A stretch of DNA of 64,000 bases from Paratrimastix pyriformis. Taxonomy: Eukaryota; Preaxostyla; Paratrimastigidae. Below, piece after piece: positions 54,908 to 64,000 of the stretch (its first letter is position 1; the number at the start of each line of letters is the position of its first letter). Below the pieces are notes generated by a model, which was not told the DNA's origin, did no database searches, and saw only the letters and a program-made list of their open reading frames with translations. The position numbers were made by a program, and so were the translations under genes. The stretch is taken from positions 622,501 through 686,500 of the forward strand of contig JAPMOS010000011.1 in assembly GCA_027972325.1 (NCBI GenBank), given 5' to 3'.

Positions 54908-57900
54908 CTACCTGGGCGGGCGGGTAGTTGCAGGGGCCGCCAGCATGGCCAACATCCGCGCCACACGGGCCTTCAACTCGGCCGGGGGCGCCACAGGCCC
55001 GGAGGAGGGGGAGGTGGAGGTGGGGGAGGAGGAGCGGTGACTCTGGGGCTGGGCGGGTTGTCCCTGGACGGCGGCCGGGGGGGCCTGCGGCTGGGGCCTG
55101 GGGGGCCGCTGGCGGCTCAGCTGGTCGTCGCGCTCCCGCTGCAGCCTGGTCAGCATGGCCGCCGCCCAGCTGGGGCCGCCCTCGGGCCCCCCGGGGCCGG
55201 GGCCGGGGCCGCCAGCAGCTGCCTGGGTGGAGGATGACGCCTGGGCCCCTTCGCCTTCGGGTGGGCGGTCCGCGTCGGCGAGGCGGAAGGCGGGCGGCAC
55301 GGGCGGCAGGGCGGGGGGCCGCTTCCAGTCGGGGAGCAGCGAGTCCACGGACCCCGGCAGCACCAGGCCCGGCGCCTCGGCCTCCTCGTCCTCCGCGCCC
55401 TTGTCGGCGCCCTCGGCGGCGCCCCCTTCCGGGCCTCGGCGGGGCCGGGCCGGAGCTGCGGCCGAGGGGGAGGAGGGCCGGGGGCGACGCTGGGGCAGCG
55501 AGGGGCGCGGGCCCTCCGATGGCCGGTCCGGTGGAGGCGATGGCTGGGCGTGGCGGTGGCGAGGGGGGGAGCCCCCGCCCGGGCAGGATGGCGGAGCCGA
55601 GAGCGGGGGGGAGGAGGCCCGGGGCGGCGTGGGGGGCTGCTGGGGCTCCTGTCCGGCAGCGATGGGGGAGACCGGGCCGCGCCCCTCGAGCAGCAGCCGT
55701 GCCCGGCGGCGTCGTTCGGCCTGCTTCTGGTGGCGCTGCTGGGCGGCCTCGGGCTCCTGCTCCGGGGGCGCGGCAGCCGACGGGGCAGGTGCGGGTGCGG
55801 GTGCGGGTGCGGGTGCGAGGGAGGGAGATGACGGCGCGGTGGCGCCCGGGGTGGGGTGGCGCGGGGCCTGCTGGTGGTGGTCAACCGGGTCCACGGCCAC
55901 CACCAGGGCAGCCGGCGGGGGGCGCGGGCCGGGAGGCGGGGGCATGGCAAAAGAGACCGCCCCCACGGGGGCCACGGGTCCCGCTGCCAGGGGGCGGGTG
56001 GGGGCCGGGGGGGAGGGCGGCCTGGCCGGGCTGGCGGCACTGGGGGCGGGGAGGTCTTCGCGACGGGCAGGCGGACTTGGGGGGCGGGTCGCGGCCTCGG
56101 CAGCCTGGCCCTGACCGGGGCAGGCCGGAGCCGCGGGGAGGCTGGGGGCAGACGGCCCGCCGGAGGGCGGGGGTGAGGGCGAGGGGCCGGGCGAGGGCGG
56201 TCCAGCCGAGGGCAGGGCCGCGGATGCTGGTGGCTGAGGCGCAGCAGCGGCGGGGGTGGCATTGACGGTGGGGGTGGCTGGGGCTGCGGCTGCCCTGAGG
56301 GCCGCGAGGCGGGCCTGGTAGTAGGGGTGGAGCCCGTTCCAGGGCAGCAGGAAGGCGAAGTGCGGGTTGGCCCGCTCCCGCTGGGCGACGAGCCGCTCGA
56401 AGCGGGGCCCCAGCTGCACCACCCGCTGGGCCAGCTTCTCCACGATCAGCCGCATCTCTGCCCGGCACCCGGCGGGACGGCCCCCAGGCCGCGCCCAGGA
56501 GCGGGTGAGCAGGGCACGGGCAAGATGGGCGCCGCCTTGCGGAGCGGCCCCCCAACACCATGGCCCACCGGCCGCGGGATGGGACGATGGGGATGACGGG
56601 GCGGGGCGGACCTTGCGTCAGCTCGGGAGGCTCTGCCGCCCCCGAGGGCGGGGCCGCGCCTGCGGCAACGGGGGGCCCGGGGACCTCAGCAGTGGGTTGC
56701 TCACCGTGCTGCTGCTGCTGAGGGGCCGTGGATGCGGGGCCGGCGCACGGAGGAGGGCTGCCCGAGGCCGGGGCTTCGGCTGAGGCGGATAGGGGGGGGG
56801 GTGCGGCGGGAGCGGGCGAGGGGGCGCGGTCCGTGTGGGCCTCGGCCTCGTCGGCCGAGCCATCGAGGTACTCGCCGAAGAGCTCCCCCCCAGGGCCGCC
56901 GCTTGTGAAAGCCGCAGTGGACGGAGTGCCGCCGGGTGGGGGCTGGGGGGGGGGCAGGCCCGGGGGCCGGGGAGACCGGGCGAGGTGCCTCGGCAGGGGG
57001 CAGCGAGCTCCCGGCCCGAACGCGTTCCACCAACGATCTGCCCACCAGGGGGGGGGGGGGGGGGGGGGGCAGGGAAGGGGTGGAGGGGTGAGGGGAGGGA
57101 GGCGGGTGCCTTCAGGTGGGGCCCCCACTCGACCGTGCCCTGACGAGCTCCATCCCCCGCCGCCCCGGCATTTGGCCTCCCGCAGCCGGCAAGCGGGGCC
57201 TGGCGGGCGAATGGGCGTGGGGCCGGACCGGAAGAATGGGTGCCCGGGGTGGCCGGGCTCGAGGAAGCCGAAGGCCGGGTTGGCGGCCTGCTGGAGGCGC
57301 AGCTTGAGTTCCTGCTGGGCGGCCCCCGCCCCCCGGGGCACCCGCCCCAGGAAGGCCGCCGTCCGGGCCATGATCGCGTACACGCGCGGGTTGGGCGGCT
57401 GCGCCACGGATGCGCCACGGGTGGTGAGCTCGGAGAAGGCAGGGGCGGATGCGGGCGGGCGGGCGGGCAGGGGATGGGGCGGCAGGCAGGGAGGCAGGGA
57501 GGAGATGATGGGAGGAGGAGGAGGGAGGGAGGAGGCCGGCCGACCAGGGGCACCCCGTCCGGGGCCCCGAGGGGGCACACCCACTGGGGGTCGTAGGCCT
57601 CGGGGTCCGGAGCCGCCGGGGCCTCCGGGGCAACTGGAGCAGCCGAGGCACCGGGCGGCGGCGGGACGGCGTGGAAGGAGGTCGCCGACTCCCCCTGGGC
57701 GGCCTGGGGCGGGCCCTCGGCGGTGGCTGCACGGAGGTGGGAGGGCGGAGGGAAGAGGTGGAGCGGCAACTGAGGAACGGCCGCCGCGAGCAGAAAGGGC
57801 TGGGCGGGGCGGATGGCTGAGTCGGGAGGAGGAGGATGAAGCGCCCCGCCCCCCCGGCGGCCGGAGGATGGCCGGGGAGCCGAGAGGTCGCCAGCTCCAC

Positions 57901-58814
57901 CCCAAGCTGGCGCGCACGCACGCACACAGATGCACACACGAACAAGGCCTGCCCGCCGGGGACCTGGCCCGAGAGAGTGGCCTCCTCGGGCGGCACACGT
58001 GGGCTGAGGGCCCCCTCCTGCCCTGAGGGGCGCCCGTCCGCCGGTCGGGGGCGTCCTCGCCGGGCCCGGGATGCTCACCGAGGTGCCCCCGTGCCATGGG
58101 GTCGCCTTCCCCGGGGTGGGGCTGGCGCTGGGTCGGGTGGGTCGTGAGGGCGGCGCAAGACAGCAGGGGTGGAGGGGAGAGAGGCAATCGGGGAGGAGGG
58201 GGTGGGGCAACCGGGGAGGGGGGTGGGCAATCGGGGAGGGGGGGTGGAGGCAATCGGGGGGGAGGGGGAGGGGAGGGGATGGGGGGCATATGAAATCGGT
58301 CCCCAACTCACACATTTGCAGACCGGCATATGCAAGACTCGTGTCAGCCGCGGGTGAGAGGGGCGCTGCGTGAGGGGGTAGGAGGCGGGTTGAGGGAGGG
58401 CTGGTGGGGGCGGAGGAGCAACCTTCGTTATCCCCTTCGGACTCGTCGGGGTGGTAGAGATCGTGGTACCGCTCTTCGTCGAACTCACTTTCATTTAAGA
58501 GCAAATTGACCCCGCGTGTGCCGATGGCGAGCTCCGAGAGATCTGTCAGCAATGCACGACAATCATAACGATCAATCAGGACATTGCTGTCCAAAACCCA
58601 GGGGAAAAAATAAGGTTGTTCGCTTCCCTCGATCGCTGCAATCAAAGCCTCAGTGGCACGAACCAAGCGGCAAGATTCACCAATAAGTTCAAACGGCTAG
58701 AAGAGACAAAGGGGGTGAACATTTTCAAAGTGTAGTACCGACATCGGTCTTCTTTTTATGTGTGTCGAGTCGTGCGTAGGGGTCTTCCTCCTTTGGTTTT
58801 TCCCTTTTCCTCAT
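54908..58814 (-). CDS. SFSWAP: SFSWAP-like splicing regulator (DRY_EERY domain and two SURP modules)
   Basis: A nuclear pre-mRNA splicing regulator. The chosen start is [17 protein letters not shown] at 58814; intron 58697-58742 (46 nt, donor GTCGGTACT) joins KKKTD to [19 protein letters not shown]. The DRY_EERY signature is clear: [20 protein letters not shown], later [19 protein letters not shown]1 reads [14 protein letters not shown] with [22 protein letters not shown]2 reads [20 protein letters not shown] with [19 protein letters not shown] family-typical [12 protein letters not shown] helix lies near the C-terminus, which ends [19 protein letters not shown] at 54908. Pro/Ala-rich linkers separate the domains, and no RS domain is evident. 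An ATG at 58907 is open in frame but would overlap the divergent DUF4139 start. Confidence 0.78.
57048..57069. repeat. Poly-G run (22 nt) in an SFSWAP intron
   Basis: Sense-strand C run in the intron between the SURP1 exon and the exon coding for a Pro-rich linker. Confidence 0.85.
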
Positions 58815-58888
58815 CAAAGTGTGAGCCAGCTCAACCGACTGGGGCGGCCACCTTGTCAAACGTAGCCAGCTTTTTTTTGCTGCTCGTA
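58815..58888. promoter_or_regulatory. Head-to-head spacer, SFSWAP/DUF4139
   Basis: With the preferred starts, 74 bp separate the divergent ATGs. This is nearly the same spacing as CFAP52/IFT56 (75 bp). A T8 run lies near 58871. Confidence 0.45.
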
Positions 58889-61729
58889 TGGCACCAAGAC
58901 GGAGCATTGGGGCGCTCCTAGTTGTTCTCGCTTTCTTGACGTGGGCGAGGGCAGCCCTCCCAAAAGAACCGGCGCGGGCCCAATCGTACTCGTTGGAAAT
59001 CTACAAAACGGTCCGAATTGATCAACAGTCTCTTCGAATCATCTCTTTTTGACGACCAGGGAGCTATTGTCACCACCCACTTTACCGGAATCACGCCGGA
59101 TGAAAACAACACTGCTTTTGTTTTCCTGCCCTTCATGCCAACTGATGTCGGCTCGGTCGTCTTTTTCCCGCCTCCTCTCGAGGATGGCGAGACGACACAG
59201 ACCGAGGAATGCACTGTCAGCGGGCTCAATTACGCCACGCAAGAATTTACGACCATGCGTGATCTTTTTGAAAATTTGGTGGGTCGCAATGTGAGCGCCA
59301 CCGTCAGTTCGGGCCTGTCGACTGATGTCTTGGTGGGTGAGTACCGGCAATGTATGGGGAGCCGTCAGTGCATCAAAACTTCCGAGCGGCTGACCATCCT
59401 CCTCGAGGAGCCGAAGCGGATCGCGGTGCAGTCGTCCGAGGGCGACGAGCCGCTCCTGCTGCCCGTCCCTGCGGCCCCCTACCCGTCCACCTTCACCCCC
59501 GTCCAGGTGCGCTTCCTCTCCGAGATGGCCCGCCAGAAGAGCAAGCAGGCCGCCAAGCAGCCCAAGCAGCCCGAACAGCCAGAGCGGCCCGACCAGCCTC
59601 AGCAGCCTCAGCAGCCCCAGCAGCCCCAGCAGCCCCGTGAAGTGGACATGGCCCTGGAGGAGCAGCCCTTCGAGAAACTCCGCCGTCACGCCATGGGCGA
59701 GCCCGACGGGGCCGAGGAGGATGACCGCCAGGTGCAGGCCCCCACGGGACGGCGGACCCCCGGGGCCGAGCACGAGGAGGCCAAGGGCGAGGACGACACC
59801 GAGGGCGATGAGCGACCGTCGTGTGACCTGACCGTCCTGGTCTGGCAGCGTGCCCGTCCCCTTCATCGGAGCGGTTCCCCCCGTTGTTTTAGTTCCCCAT
59901 CCGCGGGGTCTCCTGGCGCGCCGTTCACGTGCTGCGCCTGTCGCGGGATGCCAGCCGGGCCAGCATCACCAGCCAGGCCATCGCCAACCTGCAGTTCCAG
60001 GATGGGCCCCTGCCACCCGCCCCCAAGCCTCCCCAGCTGCCCCAGAACCTCGAGGCGGGCGCTTCGCAGGGCGGCACCGACAAGTACGGCCGGGTCATCC
60101 CGCCCCCGCCCCCGCCCCCCAAGCCCACCCCGCAGCCCCAGCTGGCGGCCATCACCGAGGGCCGCCGGGTCTTCCCCGAGGAGCTGGCCTTCGTGACGGG
60201 CGACATCGCGGTCCCCTCGGGCGGCTCCGCCGAGTCCTACCAGATGCCCCGCTACAAGATGGCCAGTCGCTCCGGCTTCGGGGGCGGCCAGGTCGGCACA
60301 GCGGAGCCCTCGGCTGCCCCTGATCATCACGAACGCCCCCTCCCCCTCCCCCCCCGCCCTCATGTAGGCCAACATGGACAACGTCGCCCCGGCCGCCCCG
60401 GCCGAGTTCAGCCAGGTCCATCTGCCGCCCCCCCTCGGCGTGCCCGCGCTGACCAGCCTCCCCCTCTCTTCCCTTTTTTTGCCGCTGTTAGATGGAGGAC
60501 GTGGGCGAGCACCAGGTGTACCGCCCGTTGGAGGGTCTGCTGGGGGTTCGGCGTGGATCTCTCCTCACCCGCCCCGGCCTCTCTGCGTCTCTCCTCACCC
60601 GCCCCGGCCTCTCTGCGCCACCCCGCCGCCCCCGCAGACATCTTCTCGCTGCCCGTACAGGGGACCAGCACCTTCACCCTCTCCCAGTTCGGCCTGACGG
60701 GTGAGGCCCCCCGGGTCAGCCGGCGGCTTCGCTTCGATGCGGAGCGCTTCCACAGCGGCTACTCCACCGGTCCGGCCGCACGCCCCCACGCCCCCACGCC
60801 CCACGCCCCCACGCCCCCACGCCCCCACGCCCCCACGCCCCAGCCCCGCTCCTCCCCGGCCTGATCCCCACACACCCCTCTGGTTGCGCCCCCCAGAGGA
60901 CCGGGTCCCTGCCCGGCCCAACCTGGTGCTGCTGGTCAACAACACGGCCAGCAACCACCTGGGCACGGCCCCCTTCCCGGCCGGCTCGGTCCTCGTCTAC
61001 CGCGACGCCGCCAACGGGGTCCGCCCCTCCTCTTTGCCCCTTTGGTGGGCCCCTCACATGGCCGCACGGGGTTCCTCTCTGGGGGCAGCGGGCGCCGCAC
61101 TACATGGGGATGTCCTCCATCCTGGACGTGCCCCCGGGGGCCAAGCTCGAGATCCAGCTGTCCCCCGTGACCAACGTCGAGTGCACCTACAACCACAAGC
61201 AGACCCAACAGGGCAGTCCGTACCCCCGGCCGACAGACCTCCCCTACCCCGCCCTTCCCGAGGTGGTGCACTCACGCCCTCCTCCTACCCCCTCTCGCGT
61301 CGGTGGCAGTGGACCGGACCTGGGCGGGGACGGTGGCCATCCGGTGCACGCAGATGGCCAGCCCGGGGCTGCTGGGCCGGATCCGGGCCCGGGAAGAGGC
61401 CCCCCTGGTGGGCCGGCTGGAGGTGGTCGACCGGGTGCCCGGCCCGGGCCAGGTGGTGGACTTCCAGGCGACCCCCGGGTACAGCTCGGTCACCAACGAG
61501 AACCAGTACCGCTGGCAGGTGGCCTTCGCCGAGCGGGACCTGGTCGAGCGGGGCAAGTCCGTCGTCGAGGTCTGTTCCGCCCCCGCCCCCGCCACCACCC
61601 CTGCCCCTGCCCCTGCCCCTGCCGCCCGTCGCCCGCTCATCCTGGCCGCGCGATTTCGGTTGGGGTGGGGGGGTTGGTGGGCGCCACGGGCAGATCACGT
61701 ACACCTACAAGACCCGGGTGGCCTATTGA
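58889..61729 (+). CDS. Secreted DUF4139-family protein
   Basis: Function unknown. It starts MAPRRSIGALLVVLAFLTWA at 58889, with a clear signal peptide cut near ARA. Intron 59011-59059 (49 nt, donor GTCCGAATT) joins YSLEIYKT to GAIVTTHFTGITP. The order of motifs fits DUF4139: TAFVFLPFMPTDVGSVVFF, FENLVGRNVSATVSSGLSTD, RGVSWRAVHVLRLS, ELAFVTGDIAVPSGG, RPLEGLL-like, FSLPVQGTSTFTLSQFGL, PNLVLLVNNTASNHLG, FPAGSVLVYRDAANG, MGMSSILDVPPGAKLEIQL and VAVDRTWAGTV. The end is ITYTYKTRVAY at 61729. A QQPQQPQQP repeat and a charged segment (59550-59810) sit between the N- and C-terminal parts, in place of the usual coiled coil. About eight introns, many starting GTCCG. Confidence 0.68.
60559..60620 (+). 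repeat. Two copies of a 29-bp unit, DUF4139 intron
   Basis: TCTCTCCTCACCCGCCCCGG plus CCTCTCTGCG repeats twice in direct orientation just upstream of the exon beginning DIFSLPVQGTS. The second copy supplies the sequence before the acceptor. Confidence 0.8.
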
Positions 61730-62404
61730 GGCGCCCACGGACTCCCGGGGCCGATGGGGGGAGGTTGGACTTTTGGACTTTGGACTTTTACATTTTGCGG
61801 TTGTTGTTTTGGGCACGGACAGGGCAGCAATGACAGCGCCGTGCGCAAGAGAGACCCCAAAAGAAATGAAGAGCCCGAGAGGAGCCCGAGAGGAGCCCGA
61901 GAGCAGAGCAGAGCAGAGCAGAGCAGAGCAGAGCAGAGCAGAGCAGAGCAGAGCAGAGCAGAGCAGAGCAGAGCAGAGCAGAAGAGCAGAGCAGAGCAGA
62001 GCAGAGCAGAGCAGAGCAGAGCAGAGCAGAGCAGAGCAGAGCAGAAGAGCAGAGCAGAGCAGAGCAGAGCAGAGCAGAGCAGAGCAGAGCAGAGCAGAGC
62101 AGAGAAGAAACGAAACCCCAAACGGGAAGCCCAATCGAGAGTGGGAGGGGAGGGATGAGGAGAAGGGATGAGGGAGGAGGAGGGAGAGCAGCCTGCAAGA
62201 TGGGAGCGAGCGAAATAAGGCAGGGGCCGCCGCCTCCTCGGACCAGGCGCAGGCGCAGGCACGGCACGCCCCACAAAAGAAGACCCGCGCCAAAGGAGAA
62301 GTAGAGAGAGGGGGGGAAGACCACAAGCGGAGGGAAGGAGGAGGAGGAGGAGGAGGGGAGGCACAAACGGGGCCCCGGAAAGTCCGCGGGGGCGGGGCGG
62401 GGCG
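61730..62404. repeat. Tail-to-tail spacer with a long (GAGCA)n pentanucleotide array
   Basis: No gene is seen. The array GAGCA (AGAGC) runs from about 61895 to 62104 and is broken twice by an extra AGAA step near 61979 and 62042. The three blocks between the breaks are of similar length (about 60-70 bp), as if a larger unit had duplicated. A pentamer has no fixed frame, so all six frames stay open and give Glu-Gln-Ser-Arg-Ala or Leu-Cys-Ser-Ala artefacts. Flanks are A/G-rich and hold both 3' UTRs. Confidence 0.88.
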
Positions 62405-64000
62405 CTATTGGACGGTGCAGCGGCACTGGCCGGCCTCTCTCTGGCGGGCCATCTCCGAGACGGTCGTCCACGACTCGGGGTCCAGACCCTGCCCAGCAGC
62501 CCGATGGCGGGCGGGCGGCCCAACGAGAGAGGCTGGGTCAGGCCCAGCGGCGGGAGGGGCGGGAGGGCGCGGGAGGGCGGGTGGGGCGGGGCAGGTGGGG
62601 GTGGGGCGAGGCGGGGCGGACCTGGCCGGGGTTAGGCAGGCTGCGGGCCAACCGCTCGGCCGTGGCGCGGGGCTCCTTGCTGATGTACAGGAAGAGCCGC
62701 GGGATGGGCGACCGCGGGGTGGGCCCGGGGGCGGCCGGGGGCGGGGGGCCGCACCGGGCGGCCTCGTCGCGGGCCTGGCCGATGAGCCGGTCGAGTTGGT
62801 GCTGGTGGCGGAGCGGCTCGAAGGCGCCCCCGCTGGTCAGCAGGCGCACCAACAGCGGAAACCCGTACTGGGCGTGCAGGTAGACGTACAGCGCGTAGAG
62901 CGAGTACCCGTACTGGTTGAAGGGCGGCGGGTCGGCCGGGCTCGGGAAGACCTGCATCGGCATGGGCGGGCGGGCGGGTGGGCGGGTGGGAGGTGGTCGG
63001 CACCCAGCTCGTGGGGCCGGGGCCGGGCTGGGCTGGGCTGGGCTGGGCTGGGCTGGGGCTGGGCTGGGCTGGGCTGGGCTGGGCTGGGCGGACCTCGATG
63101 TAGTAGTCGCGCAGCTGGCGGCTCATGCGGCAGCGCAGCTGGATGAGGAGGCCCGTCCCGGGGACCCGTGCCGGCCCGCCGGCCCCGGTGATGGGCGGCT
63201 GCAGCTCGGTCAGGTCGCCCTCGGCCTCGGGGGCCCCGGGCGGGGCGCCCAGCCCAAGCCCCGTGGGCGGCGGGGCGGGCAGGTCGTGGGCGTAGTCGAA
63301 GAGGCGCTTCTGCAGTTCCATCCGCTGGCGCCGCTCGGCGTCGGCGTCGGCGCGCAGCTTCTCGAAGCGCCGCTGCAGCTCGTCCATGCCCTCTGCTCAC
63401 ATCCACACACGCCCACACACGCCCACACGCCCACGCCCACACACGCCCACATACGCCCACACACGCCCACACGTCCACACGCCCACACGCCCACACGCCC
63501 ACACGCCCACACGCCCACACGCACCACGGGCCGCCCATGCCACGAGGGTGAGGCGTGCCAGGGGGCAACGGGGCAGAGGGGCAACGGGGCACAAGGAGCC
63601 AAGGGGGGGATCAGATGAGGGGAGCATGCGGGGGTGGGTGGGTGCGGCCAGACGCTGGAGGGCCTCCCGGGCCAGGGCGGCGGCGGCCAGGTCGGCGCTT
63701 GCCTGCTCGCGGGCCAGCCGGGTGGCCGTCAGCTGCTGCTGGGCCTCGCCGAGGGCCGCCTGGGCCTCGACCATGCCCGCCTGGGCCTCGGCCATCCCCT
63801 GGCGGGCCGCCTCGAGGTCGCGCAGGGCCTGGGCCTGCTGGGCCCGGGCCGCGTGCAGGTCGCGGTCGCTCTGGGCCTGCTGGGCGCGCCCCTCACGCAG
63901 GGCCGCCTCCAGGTGGGCGCACTCGGCCTCCAGGGCCCCCTGCCGCTGCTGCTCCTGTGTGCGTGCGTGTGTGCGTATGTGTGGCGGGAGCCCGGGGCCA
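62405..64000 (-). CDS. Partial coiled-coil protein of unknown family
   Basis: The 3' part of a minus-strand gene; its 5' part lies beyond the window. The first visible exon (64000 to about 63650) is a heptad-rich coiled coil with Ala/Gln/Glu repeats such as [18 protein letters not shown]. The next exon begins [19 protein letters not shown] and continues coiled. A globular part follows: [39 protein letters not shown] and [20 protein letters not shown]. The last exon reads [17 protein letters not shown] and ends CRCTVQ at 62405. Introns begin GTCCGCC (for example after DYYIE near 63093 and after NPGQ near 62622). Coiled coil plus compact C-terminal domain suggests an adaptor or trafficking protein, but no family is recognised. 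Confidence 0.55.
63019..63088. repeat. (GGGCT)n pentanucleotide array in an intron
   Basis: About thirteen copies of GGGCT with one extra G, placed immediately beside the GTCCGCC donor of the intron after DYYIE. Confidence 0.85.
63399..63525. repeat. (CACACGCC)n array in an intron
   Basis: An 8-10 bp unit, CCCACACG with ACACGCCC variants, repeats about a dozen times between the long coiled-coil exon and the exon beginning MDELQRRF. Confidence 0.85.

Noticed and set aside
58815-58907. SFSWAP start at 58907
   Set aside because: Open in frame, but it would overlap the signal-peptide codons of the divergent DUF4139 gene. The ATG at 58814 gives a normal spacer.
61637-62523. ORFs with Leu-Cys-Ser-Ala or Glu-Gln-Ser-Arg-Ala repeats
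   Set aside because: These are the GAGCA pentamer read in different frames; no splice signals or conserved ends support a protein.
1-64000. tRNA, rRNA or snRNA genes
   Set aside because: I looked for B-box-like GGTTCGAATCC sequences with matching acceptor stems and for conserved rRNA stretches, and found none that hold up. The GGTTCGAGCTGG at 1388 lies in a POLD3 exon.
1-64000. Retroelements, DNA transposons or virus-like elements
   Set aside because: No reverse transcriptase, integrase, transposase or capsid motifs were seen, and no long terminal or inverted repeats. All repeats found are simple or short tandem arrays.

Overview
This is an intron-rich, very GC-rich nuclear DNA segment from a ciliated or flagellated single-celled eukaryote. 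Ciliary genes (CFAP52, IFT56, and a tubulin-carboxypeptidase relative) show that the cell builds cilia. A spliced, membrane-anchored relative of the bacterial muropeptide hydrolase NamZ (DUF1343) and a large hybrid histidine kinase suggest a bacterivorous free-living protist. The base composition, homopolymer G/C tracts and gene mix would suit a deep-branching flagellate such as Paratrimastix or an apusomonad, but I cannot name the species from sequence alone. I saw no rRNA, tRNA, CRISPR array, retroelement or virus-like element.

Layout, left to right: partial acidic protein (-, 1-157); NUDT5-like Nudix hydrolase (-); POLD3-like polymerase delta subunit (+); LACTB2-like metallo-beta-lactamase (-); STN1-like telomere protein (+); ESRP-like RNA-binding protein with four RRMs (-); SENP8/DEN1-like protease (+); USP16/45-like deubiquitinase (-); NamZ/DUF1343 protein (-); MYND-finger protein (+); CFAP52 (-); IFT56/TTC26 (+); cytosolic carboxypeptidase (+); tandem double hybrid histidine kinase (-, about 10 kb); POP7/Rpp20 (+); unrecognised protein with an OB-like N-terminus (-); DHHC palmitoyltransferase (+); SFSWAP-like splicing regulator (-); secreted DUF4139 protein (+); partial coiled-coil protein (-). 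Strand alternates almost gene by gene, so most neighbours share a head-to-head spacer of about 70-210 bp or a short tail-to-tail spacer. CFAP52 and IFT56, both ciliary, start 75 bp apart.

Two observations stand out. First, the introns that protein homology pins down mostly begin GTCCG (or GT-pyrimidine-N-G) rather than GTRAGT. Most are tiny, often about 49 nt, and they end in AG. This rule allowed POLD3, LACTB2, POP7, CFAP52, SENP8 and the kinase to be assembled. Second, the kinase gene appears to encode two complete sensor-kinase-receiver modules in one chain. The first module has lost both phosphorelay residues (His to Val, Asp to Ala) but keeps its ATP-binding domain; the second module keeps all of them.

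Simple repeats and poly-G/poly-C runs of 14-32 bases are scattered through introns, spacers and low-complexity coding segments. Many proteins carry long Pro/Ala-rich linkers. Exon limits inside those linkers, and several start codons, remain uncertain.
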